Source of the DNA: JBHHZI01 sp046757965
Lineage (GTDB): Bacteria > Acidobacteriota > Polarisedimenticolia > SMYD01
DNA length: 27,840 bases
Assembly: GCA_046757965.1 (NCBI GenBank)
Contig: JBHHZI010000026.1
Span: 1-27,840 of the forward strand
Direction: 5' to 3'
Made by a program: the position numbers and the translations under genes. This document shows, in pieces, positions 1 through 8,501 of this stretch. The notes below the pieces were generated by a model that did not search any database, was not told the DNA's origin, and was given only the letters and a program-made list of their open reading frames with translations. Every line of letters begins with the position of its first letter. Within the stretch, counting starts at the first letter, position 1.

Positions 1-1368
1 CGGCCGTACGTGCTGGCCAGCAACGACCGGGGACGCAGCTGGCGATCGATCCGCGGTGACCTTCCCGAGCGAGGCACCGTCTACACGCTGGCCCAAGATC
101 ACGTGGACCCTGCCCTGCTGTTCGCCGGCACCGAGTTCGGTGTGTTCTTCACCGGGGATGCCGGGCGCCGGTGGATCCAGCTCACCGGGGGGCTGCCGAC
201 CATCGCCGCCCGCGAGCTGGAGATCCAGCGCCGGGAGAATGATCTGGTGGTGGCCAGCTTCGGAAGAGGGTTCTTCGTGCTCGATGACTACTCTCCGCTG
301 CGTCACATCGCGGCCCGCATCCGCGCCGACGAGGCGATTCTCTTCGACGTCAAGGATGCCTGGATGTACATGGAGACACACCGGCTGGGCATCGGCGGCA
401 AGGGGTTCCAGGGTGAGCAGTTCTTCACGGCGGATAACCCGCCGTTCGGCGCCATCTTCACCTACTATCTGCCGGAGACCCTCGAGACGGGCCGCCAGCG
501 ACGTCGCAAGGAGGAGAAGAGCCAACGCGACGGCCACGAACCGATCGCCTACCCCGGATGGGAGACCCTGCGGGCCGAGGACCGGGAGGAGCCTCCGGCC
601 ATGGTGCTGACCGTGCGAGATGCCGAGGGCCAGGTGGTCCGCCGGCTCAACGGCCCGGTGACGGCCGGGTTCCACCGGGTGGCCTGGGACCTTCGCTTTC
701 CCGCCCTGGTCCCGACCCGGCTGACGCCGCGAGTGTCGGCGCCGTGGGATCCCGGCCCGACGGGCCCCATGGCATCACCGGGGCGCTACACGGTGAGCCT
801 GTCTTCGCGCGTCGACGACCGTGACGAGGTGCTCTCCGATGGCCGGACATTCGATGCCGAGGCGATCGGCGCGGCCGCGCTGCCAGCCGCCGACCGGCAG
901 CGATTGCTGGCCTTCGAGCAGAAGACCGGCCGGCTGCAGCGAGCGGTGCTCGGCACGACGCGCGCCATCGCCCAGGCCCAGGAGCGTATCGACCATCTCC
1001 AGGCCGCCTGGCTCGCCACTCCGGGGGCCAGCCCGGATCTCGGGGCGCGGTTGCGGGCCATCGAACTGGCTCTGGCAGACCTGCGCGACACCCTGATGGG
1101 AGATTCCACCGTCGCCTCGCGCCACGAACCCACGCCGCCATCGATCGTGGGACGTGTGCAGAGGATCGTCAGCGGGCACTGGAGTTCGACGTCGGCGCCG
1201 ACGGCGACGCACAGGAGAAACTACGAGATCGCGGCAACCGCCTTCGCCGCGCTCCTCCCCAGATTCCGGTCCCTGATGGAGACCGACCTCGCCGATGTCG
1301 AGGAGAAGATGGAAGCCGCCGGCGCGCCATGGACCCCGGGTCGGATTCCCCGCTGGAAACCGGAGTAG
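1..1368 (+). CDS. BNR/VPS10-type repeat protein, C-terminal part (5' truncated)
   Basis: The reading frame is open from base 1, so this is the last 455 codons of a longer gene. Near the start are two Asp-box (BNR) motifs, SNDRGRSW and TGDAGRRW, each ending a beta-propeller blade, followed by GTEFGVFF and the phrase SFGRGFFVLDDYSPLR. These are typical of large secreted proteins with a sortilin/VPS10-like propeller, often annotated 'glycosyl hydrolase'. After the propeller comes a beta-rich region (about residues 200-290) and a helical, charged tail. No catalytic residues can be assigned, so an enzymatic role is unproven. The stop codon is only 11 bases from the end of the convergent aceK gene. 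The family call is good; the function is unknown. Confidence 0.75.
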   Translation, partial: RPYVLASNDRGRSWRSIRGDLPERGTVYTLAQDHVDPALLFAGTEFGVFFTGDAGRRWIQLTGGLPTIAARELEIQRRENDLVVASFGRGFFVLDDYSPLRHIAARIRADEAILFDVKDAWMYMETHRLGIGGKGFQGEQFFTADNPPFGAIFTYYLPETLETGRQRRRKEEKSQRDGHEPIAYPGWETLRAEDREEPPAMVLTVRDAEGQVVRRLNGPVTAGFHRVAWDLRFPALVPTRLTPRVSAPWDPGPTGPMASPGRYTVSLSSRVDDRDEVLSDGRTFDAEAIGAAALPAADRQRLLAFEQKTGRLQRAVLGTTRAIAQAQERIDHLQAAWLATPGASPDLGARLRAIELALADLRDTLMGDSTVASRHEPTPPSIVGRVQRIVSGHWSSTSAPTATHRRNYEIAATAFAALLPRFRSLMETDLADVEEKMEAAGAPWTPGRIPRWKPE

Positions 1369-1379
1369 CCCCCGGCGGG

Positions 1380-3107
1380 TCAGCCGGACTGCAGACGCAT
1401 TCCCGACGGATAGGGGAAGAACTCCATGACCTCCCCGCGCCGGTTGCGTTCCTGCAGGTCGCGCCAGAATTCCACCGTGTAGAGGTCCGCATGGCGCTTC
1501 TCGAAGGCCCGGCGCTGCTCCCCCCCGAGCTCGATGAACGCCGCGAACTCCTGGGGAAAGATGTCCGACTCGCCGACGCGAAACCAGGGTTCGGGTTCGA
1601 GCTCCTCCTCGGGAGTTCTCGGCGCCGGCAGGTGTCGGAACCGGCAGTCGGTCAGGAGAGTCAGCTCGTCATAGTCGTAGAAGACAACCCGGCCGTGCCG
1701 TGTGACACCGAAGTTCTTCATCACGAAGTCGCCGGGAAAGATATTGGCCTTCGCCAGCTCCTTGATCGCGTTGCCGTAATCATCGATGGCACGCGCGACG
1801 TCGGCGGGATCGGCCTGGCGCAGGTACAGATTCAAGGGCGTGACACGGCGTTCGGTGTAGAGATGCCCGATGATCACATTCTCGCCGTCCACGTGGACCG
1901 TCCGCGCCGCATCGGTCAGGAGCTCGGCGAGCAACTCGTCCTCGAACAGATCGCGATGAAACTGGACGTGCTCGAATTCCTGTGCATCCACCAGCCGGCC
2001 CACGCGGTCTCGCTTGAACACCAGCTCGTACTGGGCCCGCACCTCCCGCCGGCTGGTGTGCTTCGGACGCGGGAAGCGATCCCGGATGACCTTGAACACC
2101 ACGTCATGATCCCGCAGGGTGAACGCGATCATCACCAGGCCGCGGGTTCCAGGCGCGACCTGGAAGTGATCGTCGGATGATTGGAGGTGGGACTGCAGGC
2201 TGCGGTACAGCTCGGTCTTCCCGTGCTTGTTGAAACCCAGGGAGACATAGAGCTCGGCCACCGGCTTGCGGGGCAGGATGGTCCGGATGAAGGCGACGAG
2301 ATCTCCCGGGCACCGGGTCTTCACGTGGAAATAGGAGCGCGTGAAGCTGAACAGGATGCTCACGGGCGCCTCCTCGGTGAGCACTGCATCCACCACGATT
2401 CCCGCATCCGGATGGGCCAGGGCCAGGACGAGAGGAACAAGTCGACCCCCGGCGCGCAGTCGCCCGACCACGTATGCCCCCTTGTTCCTGAAGAAGACGG
2501 GTCGAATGAATTCAACGGCCTCGACGGTCTCGCCCGGGATCCGGAGGACCCGCTCCCGGATGCGCCGGGCGGCGGCCGCCGCGTCTCCTCTCTTGTCGCG
2601 CCAGTCGGCGGCCAGACCGATCCCGTCCAGCACCTCGGTGATGCATGCGGTCAGGTCGGCCACATCGTCCAGGGTCCGGATGATGCTCGGATCGGGCTCA
2701 CCGAGCCGAGGCGCCGCCAGCTCGAAGAACTCGATCTCAGGATTGACGCCCACGGTGGAGAAGATCTTGCGGGTCACCGAGTTGAAGAAGGTTCGTGCCA
2801 GCTCCTCGTTGCGCCGTCCCGCGATCCGGGAGGCGTATTCCGTGCGTATTGCCGTCCAGACCCGCAGGGAGGATCGTGCGCGGCCCAGAACAGGCTCGAT
2901 GGCTGCCAGGGCCTGCCGGACGGCCCGGGGATGAAGGTCCAGCCGGGCCACGGCGTCCGCCTGCATGCCGCGCCAGTCGCGCGTCTCGAAACGGCGGCGG
3001 GCGCGGCACGTCATCTCCTCGAAGCTGGTCTTCAGGCCGGTGAACGCCCCGGCAATGATGGTCGCCACACGGCCGGCTCGAGAAGAGGACCGGCTCACGC
3101 GGGGCAC
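1380..3107 (-). CDS. aceK: Isocitrate dehydrogenase kinase/phosphatase AceK
   Basis: A 575-residue protein, close to the 578 of E. coli AceK, which phosphorylates and dephosphorylates isocitrate dehydrogenase to set the split between TCA cycle and glyoxylate shunt. The ATP-loop segment GFNKHGKTELYRS lies near residue 290. The catalytic segment GDFVMKNFGVTRHGRVVF is followed by YDYDEL, placing D460 and D478 where E. coli has D457 and D475, with the same 18-residue spacing. The start is a GTG; no strong Shine-Dalgarno sequence precedes it, but the N-terminus (RVATIIAGAFTGL then RARRRFETRDW) aligns by eye with the E. coli start. It lies 64 bases after rarA on the same strand and may be co-transcribed. 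No icd, aceA or aceB is in view, which is unlike the enteric aceBAK operon. Confidence 0.93.
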   Translation of the reverse strand: MPRVSRSSSRAGRVATIIAGAFTGLKTSFEEMTCRARRRFETRDWRGMQADAVARLDLHPRAVRQALAAIEPVLGRARSSLRVWTAIRTEYASRIAGRRNEELARTFFNSVTRKIFSTVGVNPEIEFFELAAPRLGEPDPSIIRTLDDVADLTACITEVLDGIGLAADWRDKRGDAAAAARRIRERVLRIPGETVEAVEFIRPVFFRNKGAYVVGRLRAGGRLVPLVLALAHPDAGIVVDAVLTEEAPVSILFSFTRSYFHVKTRCPGDLVAFIRTILPRKPVAELYVSLGFNKHGKTELYRSLQSHLQSSDDHFQVAPGTRGLVMIAFTLRDHDVVFKVIRDRFPRPKHTSRREVRAQYELVFKRDRVGRLVDAQEFEHVQFHRDLFEDELLAELLTDAARTVHVDGENVIIGHLYTERRVTPLNLYLRQADPADVARAIDDYGNAIKELAKANIFPGDFVMKNFGVTRHGRVVFYDYDELTLLTDCRFRHLPAPRTPEEELEPEPWFRVGESDIFPQEFAAFIELGGEQRRAFEKRHADLYTVEFWRDLQERNRRGEVMEFFPYPSGMRLQSG

Positions 3108-3171
3108 TCGGTCGCCGCCAGCCGGCCGGATGGACCCGGCGCCGCCCTCCCGCTGTCGTTCGCACGTGGAG

Positions 3172-4509
3172 TCACCGGCCCTCGCGAAGCCGCTCGCGCA
3201 GCATCACCAGGCGCTCCGCGAGTTCGCTCTCGAAGCCCCGCCCCACCGGCCGGTAGTAGGTGCGGTCCACACCCAGGTATTCCTGGGGCACGACGCCATC
3301 CGGGTGCCCGTGCGGCGAGACGTAGGCGGCCTGGTTCCCCGGGACGGTCGGCACCCGGGGCGAGAGGTGCAGATGGCGGGGGACGGGTACCACCTGGCCG
3401 GTACGGACATCCAGGCGCGCCTCACCGATGGCCGCCGTCGCCGCGTTCGATTTGGGGGCGCAGGCCAGATACGCCACGGCCTGGGCCAGCGGCAGCTGAC
3501 ACTCCGGCAGGCCGACGAACTCGCAGGCCTGCATGGCGGCCACCGCCAGGGGCAGGGCATGCGGGTCGGCGTTGCCGACATCCTCGCTGGCCAGGATGAT
3601 CAGGCGTCGCGCGATGAAGCGGATATCTTCGCCGCTCTCCAGCATGCGCGCCAGCCAGTAGATCGCCGCGTCGACGTCGCTGCCGCGGATGCTCTTGATC
3701 AGGGCACTGGTGACGTCATGGTGGGCATCCGGATCATGGGCTCCGGGGACCCCGGCACGCACCAGGGACTCCCGCGCGACTTCCAGCGTGTAGGAGACCG
3801 GCCCGGTTGAACGGCTCACCAGCCCGGCGACCCCGATCTCCAGGGCGGACAGCGCCCGCCGGGCATCTCCTCCGGACAGCGTGGCCAGCAGGCGCAACGC
3901 CTCCTCGTCGATCCGGACACCGAGACGTCCGAGCCCCCTCTCGCGATCCGAGAGCGCCCGGCGCAGCACACGCTCGATGTCCTCCGCCGACAGGGGCAGA
4001 AACTCGACAACCCGGCTCCGGGAGAGCAGGGCGCTGTTGATGGCAAAGAAGGGATTCTCCGTCGTCGCCCCGACCAGGACCACCACCCCTTCCTCGAGGT
4101 CGCGCAACAGGACATCCTGCTGGGCGCGATTGAACCGGTGAATCTCGTCGATGAACAGGAGCGTCCGCGTGCCCTCGGCACGGAGCGTCCCGCGAGCTTC
4201 ATCCAGCAGGCCTCTCAGTTCCTTCACGTTGCTGGCCACGGCGCTCACCTGCCGGAACCGGCTCCGGGTCAATCCGGCGAGCAGGCGCGCCAGGCTCGTC
4301 TTGCCGGTTCCCGGTGGTCCGTGAATCAGCAGGGATTCCAGTCGGCGGGCCGCGATGAGACGGCGCAGCAAGCTGCCCGGCCCGACCACCTGCTCCTGGC
4401 CGACGAACTCGTCGAGATCGCGCGGGCGCATGCGCGCGGCCAGCGGCCGGGCCTGGTCCAGATGATCCTTCTCGATCTGTGCGAACAGCGACATGGGCTC
4501 GCCGCTCAT
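3172..4509 (-). CDS. rarA: Replication-associated recombination protein A (RarA/MgsA), AAA+ ATPase
   Basis: A 445-residue AAA+ protein of the RarA/MgsA/WRNIP1 family, which acts at stalled replication forks. The N-terminal PLAARMRPRDLDEFVGQEQ is the family signature. Walker A is GPPGTGKT (residues 64-71), Walker B is LLFIDEIHRFNRAQQD (D121, E122), and the sensor-1 region is GATTENPFFAINSALLSRSRV. The C-terminal half (HHDVTSALIKSIRGSDVDAAIYWLARML and RRLIILASEDVGNADP) is the RarA tetramerisation region. The chosen ATG has GAGAAG directly upstream; a second ATG at codon 6 (4494) is possible. The gene follows the nine-heme cytochrome gene by 69 bases that hold two inverted repeats, so it is probably not part of that operon functionally. 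Confidence 0.95.
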   Translation of the reverse strand: MSGEPMSLFAQIEKDHLDQARPLAARMRPRDLDEFVGQEQVVGPGSLLRRLIAARRLESLLIHGPPGTGKTSLARLLAGLTRSRFRQVSAVASNVKELRGLLDEARGTLRAEGTRTLLFIDEIHRFNRAQQDVLLRDLEEGVVVLVGATTENPFFAINSALLSRSRVVEFLPLSAEDIERVLRRALSDRERGLGRLGVRIDEEALRLLATLSGGDARRALSALEIGVAGLVSRSTGPVSYTLEVARESLVRAGVPGAHDPDAHHDVTSALIKSIRGSDVDAAIYWLARMLESGEDIRFIARRLIILASEDVGNADPHALPLAVAAMQACEFVGLPECQLPLAQAVAYLACAPKSNAATAAIGEARLDVRTGQVVPVPRHLHLSPRVPTVPGNQAAYVSPHGHPDGVVPQEYLGVDRTYYRPVGRGFESELAERLVMLRERLREGR

Positions 4510-4512
4510 CTT

Positions 4513-4559
4513 CTCACGTGTCGCGTGAGTTCGCCACGCGCCGGGCCGGCAGGACCGGC
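4513..4559 (-). other. Two tandem inverted repeats between the cytochrome operon and rarA
   Basis: On the minus strand the first dyad is GCCGG-TCCTG-CCGGC (4559-4545) and the second is CTCACG-CGACA-CGTGAG (4529-4513). The second ends three bases before the rarA ATG, so its 3' arm contains the first half of the probable Shine-Dalgarno GAGAAG. Neither is followed by a T-run, so a classical intrinsic terminator is not supported. They could weaken read-through or limit rarA translation. Dyads this short are common in GC-rich DNA. Confidence 0.3.
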
Positions 4560-4578
4560 TCCACCCCGGACCGTCCCG

Positions 4579-6285
4579 TCAGCGGTTTGCCCGCAGGCGG
4601 TTGACCTGGCGAATCTTGAGGCCCAGTGCCAGGAGCACCAGGGCCACCAGGACGAGGGACACACCCAGCCCCTGGTGGCGAAACCGCAGCTCATCCAGCG
4701 CGGCGACGGCGGCGGACCGCGCCTTGGCCGCGACGGCCCGGCCCTTCTCGGCCTGCCGGGCCACCCGGGCCGGGTCGAAGGAATGAATCAGCGCGCGTGA
4801 CTCGACCGACGCCGTCTGGCCCTGGCTCTTCAACTCGAACTGGGCCGAGCTGACCTCCATGCCGGCGATCTCCGCCTGGTGAAGCAGTGACCCCGCGTCG
4901 CGCAGAGCCCGGTCCATCGACAGAAGGGCGGTGTACATCTGCTCCGTGGCCTGGTCACAGACATCTCCCGGCGAATGGCACTGCAGGCAGACGGACCCTT
5001 CCACCGGCTGGACGACCGGCCCCGGAACATCCCGGATGCCCACACTGGTCAGCTCCGAGACCGCCTCGATGCGTAGGCTCTGCTGGATGGTGTCCCCGGC
5101 GGTCACCGGTCCGCCTTCCAGTGCCCGGGCCGTGAGCGTCACCCTGATTCCAGCGGCCGATGCCACCCGGGTCATGGTGCCGCTCTTCCAGCCGCCGGGA
5201 TCGAACCTGGCATCGATCCAGAGCGGGTCGGCACCGTCCGACTCCACCCGGATCCTGTGCGCCAGCCGCGGGTCGCCTTCCTCGACGTGAGGTCGCAGGA
5301 TCACCATCCACGTCGCCGTGGCATCGTTCCCGGCCGGCAGGTCGCCGATGTCCGCAGCAAACGGTCTCCGGGCGGTCACCTGCCCCGTGGAGACACGGGG
5401 CTCGGAATCGCCATGGAAGAAAGCCACCGTGGGATGCAGGATCTCGTGATTCCCGTGGCAGACCACGCATTCCCCGACCTCGAGTTCCTCGAAGATCTGC
5501 TTCTTGGGGGAGGCAGAGAACAGCCGCGCCTCGCGGGCATGGCACTGGCCGCAGAGACTTGCCACCGAATGCACGCCGGGCGGTGTGGCACCATGGTTCC
5601 CGTGGCAATCGTTGCACGTCGGCGCGGAGATATCCTCGCCGTCGATCAGCGCCGCGGCGTGGGCGCTGGCCAGATAGTCCTTCACCGTGTCCCCGGACAG
5701 ACCGTACGGTCTCATCACATCGGCGCTGGCGTGACAGGTTCCGCAGGTGCCGGCAACATGCGTCGGGTACACCGGGGCATCGGGTGCCGAGACGGCCCGG
5801 ATGCCGTGGGCCTCATGACAGTCCGTGCAGACCGCCGGGACCGGATCGCCGGCGGCGTTCCGTTTCCCATGGACGCTCGACCTGTACTCGACGAGCTGGT
5901 CAACGCGGGCCTGCGGATTGAACGTCTTCATGTAGTCGGCATCGGCGTGGCAGCGCGCGCAGAATCCGGGTACCGCCAGCCGGTCCGGGGCGGGCTGAAA
6001 GCCTTTCTTCTCCGCCATCGACCCGTCCGGGTCCTCGGCCAGCGCAGGGGATGGGTCGCCGCCATGACAGTCCTCGCACCCGAGGCCGGCGGTGGCATGG
6101 ACATCGTTCGACCAGAGCACCGCAGGCGACGTCTTCGAATCGTCCGCGTCGAGGTGACAGGTCACGCAGGCGGACTCGACGGCTGCGGGCCGGGCGGGGG
6201 CGTCCACCGGGGCGGCCGCCAGACCGGCCGCCGACAGGACGAGACAGGCCACACCCACCACCCACGCCGGCGAGAACCGCTTCAT
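4579..6285 (-). CDS. Membrane-anchored nine-heme cytochrome c
   Basis: A 568-residue protein with nine CXXCH haem-binding motifs starting at C40, C70, C109, C153, C181, C224, C245, C273 and C433. It has an N-terminal signal peptide (hydrophobic residues 8-25, AAA before the likely cut) and one C-terminal membrane helix (about 541-557) followed by a basic tail, so the haems sit in the periplasm. Eight haems pack into the first 280 residues; residues about 285-430 carry none and look beta-rich; the ninth haem precedes a helical stretch leading to the anchor. Start: the ATG at 6285 overlaps the cytochrome b stop as ATGA; the frame is open further upstream but those residues are arginine-rich shadow sequence. 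Following Rieske and cytochrome b, it takes the position usually held by cytochrome c1 or f and probably receives electrons from the Rieske centre. Its terminal partner is unknown. Confidence 0.88.
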   Translation of the reverse strand: MKRFSPAWVVGVACLVLSAAGLAAAPVDAPARPAAVESACVTCHLDADDSKTSPAVLWSNDVHATAGLGCEDCHGGDPSPALAEDPDGSMAEKKGFQPAPDRLAVPGFCARCHADADYMKTFNPQARVDQLVEYRSSVHGKRNAAGDPVPAVCTDCHEAHGIRAVSAPDAPVYPTHVAGTCGTCHASADVMRPYGLSGDTVKDYLASAHAAALIDGEDISAPTCNDCHGNHGATPPGVHSVASLCGQCHAREARLFSASPKKQIFEELEVGECVVCHGNHEILHPTVAFFHGDSEPRVSTGQVTARRPFAADIGDLPAGNDATATWMVILRPHVEEGDPRLAHRIRVESDGADPLWIDARFDPGGWKSGTMTRVASAAGIRVTLTARALEGGPVTAGDTIQQSLRIEAVSELTSVGIRDVPGPVVQPVEGSVCLQCHSPGDVCDQATEQMYTALLSMDRALRDAGSLLHQAEIAGMEVSSAQFELKSQGQTASVESRALIHSFDPARVARQAEKGRAVAAKARSAAVAALDELRFRHQGLGVSLVLVALVLLALGLKIRQVNRLRANR

Positions 6286-7439
6286 GACGAGACCTCGAAC
6301 TTTCTCCTCATGAATCTTCCGGCCAGCCACGGCCCGACGATGACGACCAGTGCCGCGCCGACGGGCCACAACGCCTGGTAGCCGATGGCCGTCATCACCA
6401 CGATGAAGACGACCATGACCGCGCCGGCGCCCTCGACGAGACGTTCTCGCGCCCGGCCCAGCAGCGACTCGAGGAACGGAACGAGAAACGCGAGCCCTCC
6501 CAGCAATCCGAAGCCGATGACCGCGAGGGCCTCGTACTCGATCCCGAACACCTCCCCGCCTGGCACGAACTTCAGTGTCTGGAACATGTACATGAAGTAC
6601 CACTCGGGGCGAATATCGGCATACGGAGGAGCGAACGGGTCGGCCTTCTCGCCCAGCTCCCACGGGAACAGTGCCGCCAGTGCGGCCAGCACACCGAGGG
6701 CGAGCGTCCAGCCGAACAGGTCCCGGAGCAGAAAATCCGGCACGAACGGCATGCGGGCCCCGCCATCGCGGTGACGCGTGCGGACCGATGGCGGCACGCT
6801 CATCCCGTGTCTCTGCACCAGGATCAGATGAAGACCGAGGAGCGCCGTGGTGATGGCCGGAAGAATGGCCACGTGCCAGCCGTAGAAACGGGACAGCGTT
6901 CCGCCGGTCACGTGGTCCCCTCCCCGCAGGAATCGCACGGCAAAGTCACCGATCAGCGGCATCCGGCCCGCGATCTCGGTGCCGACCTGCGTGGCGAAGT
7001 AGGAGAGCCGATTCCAGGGCAACAGATATCCGGAGAACCCGAAACCGAGGGCCAGGACGAACAGCACGAAACCGCTCATCCACGTCAGTTCCCGGGGCTT
7101 CCTGTACGCCTTCATGAAGAACACCGAGAACAGATGAACGAACGCCGTGCCGACCATCAGGTTCGCCGACCACGAGTGGATGGATCGGATCAGCCAGCCG
7201 AACGGCACCTGCGTGACCAGGAACTGCACCGACTCGTACGCCTCCCCGCCCGAGGGCCGGTAGTAGAGCATGAGCAGGATCCCCGTCAGGACCTGGATCA
7301 TGAAGAAGAACAGCGTCATGCCGCCGAAGTAGTACCAGACGGAATGGCGGTGCAGAGGCACGCTCTTCTTCGCCAGCGCCTCGCGCACGACGCCCAGGCC
7401 CACCCGGTCCTCGATCCACCGGTACAGGTCCTTGAGCAT
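6282..7439 (-). CDS. Cytochrome b of a Rieske/cytochrome b (bc-type) complex
   Basis: A 385-residue membrane protein with eight predicted helices, combining the cytochrome b6-like and subunit IV-like parts in one chain. Haem-ligand histidines occur as pairs: IHSW...FVH with 13 intervening residues in helix 2, and GWHVA...GLH with 14 in helix 4. The 13/14 pattern matches b6-type proteins, whereas mitochondrial-type cytochrome b has 13/13. The quinol-site motif PEWY is present (RPEWYFMYMFQTLK), as is SGYLLPWN in helix 3. The ATG at 7439 is preceded by GAGAGGGG on the coding strand; an earlier start at 7466 would add nine residues without a better ribosome site. The gene lies 37 bases after the Rieske gene and overlaps the multihaem gene by four bases. 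It should oxidise quinol in the cytoplasmic membrane. Confidence 0.93.
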   Translation of the reverse strand: MLKDLYRWIEDRVGLGVVREALAKKSVPLHRHSVWYYFGGMTLFFFMIQVLTGILLMLYYRPSGGEAYESVQFLVTQVPFGWLIRSIHSWSANLMVGTAFVHLFSVFFMKAYRKPRELTWMSGFVLFVLALGFGFSGYLLPWNRLSYFATQVGTEIAGRMPLIGDFAVRFLRGGDHVTGGTLSRFYGWHVAILPAITTALLGLHLILVQRHGMSVPPSVRTRHRDGGARMPFVPDFLLRDLFGWTLALGVLAALAALFPWELGEKADPFAPPYADIRPEWYFMYMFQTLKFVPGGEVFGIEYEALAVIGFGLLGGLAFLVPFLESLLGRARERLVEGAGAVMVVFIVVMTAIGYQALWPVGAALVVIVGPWLAGRFMRRKFEVSS

Positions 7440-7476
7440 CACACCCCTCTCCCGTCGGGCCGGCACTCGCGGGAGT

Positions 7477-7917
7477 TCATCCTCGACTCACGATGATGTC
7501 GTCACCGACGACCTGCACGGTGAAGACCGGGAGCGGCCTCGGTGGTGGGCCGGAGACGTTGCGTCCGGCGAGATCATAGACACCGTTGTGGCAGGCGCAC
7601 CAGATACGCCGGGCATTGGGTTCGAACTGCACCGTGCAGTTCAGGTGGGTGCAGACCGCGGAGAACGCCCGATACTGTCCTGGGCCGACCTCGATGAGGA
7701 TGCCCGGATCGGAGCCGAACGGGAACAGCTTCCAGCCTTCCTTCGGCATGTCGGACACCTTGCCGGCCAGAACCTGATTGGTCGCCGCCTCGGGCCGGCG
7801 GGGAGGGCTGAGGAACCGCGCGACAGGGTATGCGATCGCCGATCCCAGGGCCGTCACCGTGGTCCAGAGAAACCCGTTCAGAAAACGGCGTCGTGGCACT
7901 CCGGGTGTGTCACTCAC
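7477..7917 (-). CDS. Rieske iron-sulfur protein
   Basis: A 146-residue protein with a Tat-like N-terminus (RRRFLNGF, residues 9-16) and one membrane segment (about 15-36) that probably stays as an anchor. The Rieske boxes are CTHLNC (C89, H91, C94) and CACHNG (C107, C109, H110). By homology C89, H91, C107 and H110 bind the 2Fe-2S cluster and C94-C109 form the disulfide seen in high-potential Rieske proteins. A GPPPRPLP segment matches the proline loop that follows box 2. It lies between the hemerythrin gene (16 bases upstream) and cytochrome b, and should pass quinol electrons to the multihaem cytochrome. Confidence 0.94.
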   Translation of the reverse strand: MSDTPGVPRRRFLNGFLWTTVTALGSAIAYPVARFLSPPRRPEAATNQVLAGKVSDMPKEGWKLFPFGSDPGILIEVGPGQYRAFSAVCTHLNCTVQFEPNARRIWCACHNGVYDLAGRNVSGPPPRPLPVFTVQVVGDDIIVSRG

Positions 7918-7933
7918 GGTCCACCGCCCCCGC

Positions 7934-8485
7934 TCATACCGACCAGGTTCGTTCCAGATCGGCCGCAGCCTGTTCGAATGATCTCCGCTCGAGCACGCTC
8001 ATCGACTCCGCGTCTGCCTTCTCCACCCAGTCGACCAGCGTCTCGAGGGTCTGGCGATCGAGGAGATCTTCGGCCATCGGGAACAGGACACCCTCCTCCT
8101 TCTCGATGTGGCGCGAGAGGTGATCGACCAGCTCCCGTCCGGCAGCCGCAAAGTCCCGGGGGGCATCGCCATCGGTCCCGCGTTCGGCGGCGGCGTCCAT
8201 GCGTCCGACCAGCGCGCGCCCGGTCTCGTGCTCGGCGAGCATCACCCCGATGGGGCCGCCTTCCCGCGGCAGGCCCCGCTGTTCCAGTACCGGGAACAGG
8301 TGAGCCTCTTCCTTGGCGTGATGATGCCGGTCCGCATAGCGTCGCAGGAAGTCTACCACTCCCACGAGTGTTTCCCGTTCGACGCTCCCACCGGACTCGA
8401 TTCGACGACAGATCCCCTCGAGCCCGCGAAGCACCTTCTGGATGACCCGGTGCTCGCTCTCGAGCAGATGGATGACCTCGCTCAT
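7934..8485 (-). CDS. Hemerythrin HHE-domain protein
   Basis: A 183-residue soluble protein. The hemerythrin-like four-helix pattern is seen as EHRVI (H12), HHHAKEEAHLFPVL (H54-H56, E60, H62), LAEHETGRAL (H86) and HLSRHIEKEEGVLFP (H122, H126, E130), giving the His/Glu set needed for a diiron site. No transmembrane segment or signal is seen, so it is cytoplasmic. Proteins of this family bind O2 or NO or take part in iron-sulfur repair (YtfE/Ric) and gas sensing. YtfE-like proteins have an extra N-terminal domain that is missing here. It sits 16 bases after the response regulator and 16 bases before the Rieske gene, so it is made together with a haem gas sensor and a respiratory complex, which suggests O2 or NO handling. 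The exact ligand is not known. Confidence 0.88.
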   Translation of the reverse strand: MSEVIHLLESEHRVIQKVLRGLEGICRRIESGGSVERETLVGVVDFLRRYADRHHHAKEEAHLFPVLEQRGLPREGGPIGVMLAEHETGRALVGRMDAAAERGTDGDAPRDFAAAGRELVDHLSRHIEKEEGVLFPMAEDLLDRQTLETLVDWVEKADAESMSVLERRSFEQAAADLERTWSV

Positions 8486-8501
8486 CGATCTCTCACCGGA
8501 T

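Noticed and set aside
2181..3599. 472-codon plus-strand frame across aceK and rarA
   Set aside because: It crosses two well-supported genes on the other strand and yields low-complexity Arg/Pro/Gly sequence.
6286..6663. N-terminal extension of the nine-heme cytochrome frame
   Set aside because: The extension is arginine-rich antisense-like sequence inside cytochrome b; a signal peptide begins at the ATG at 6285, which overlaps the cytochrome b stop.
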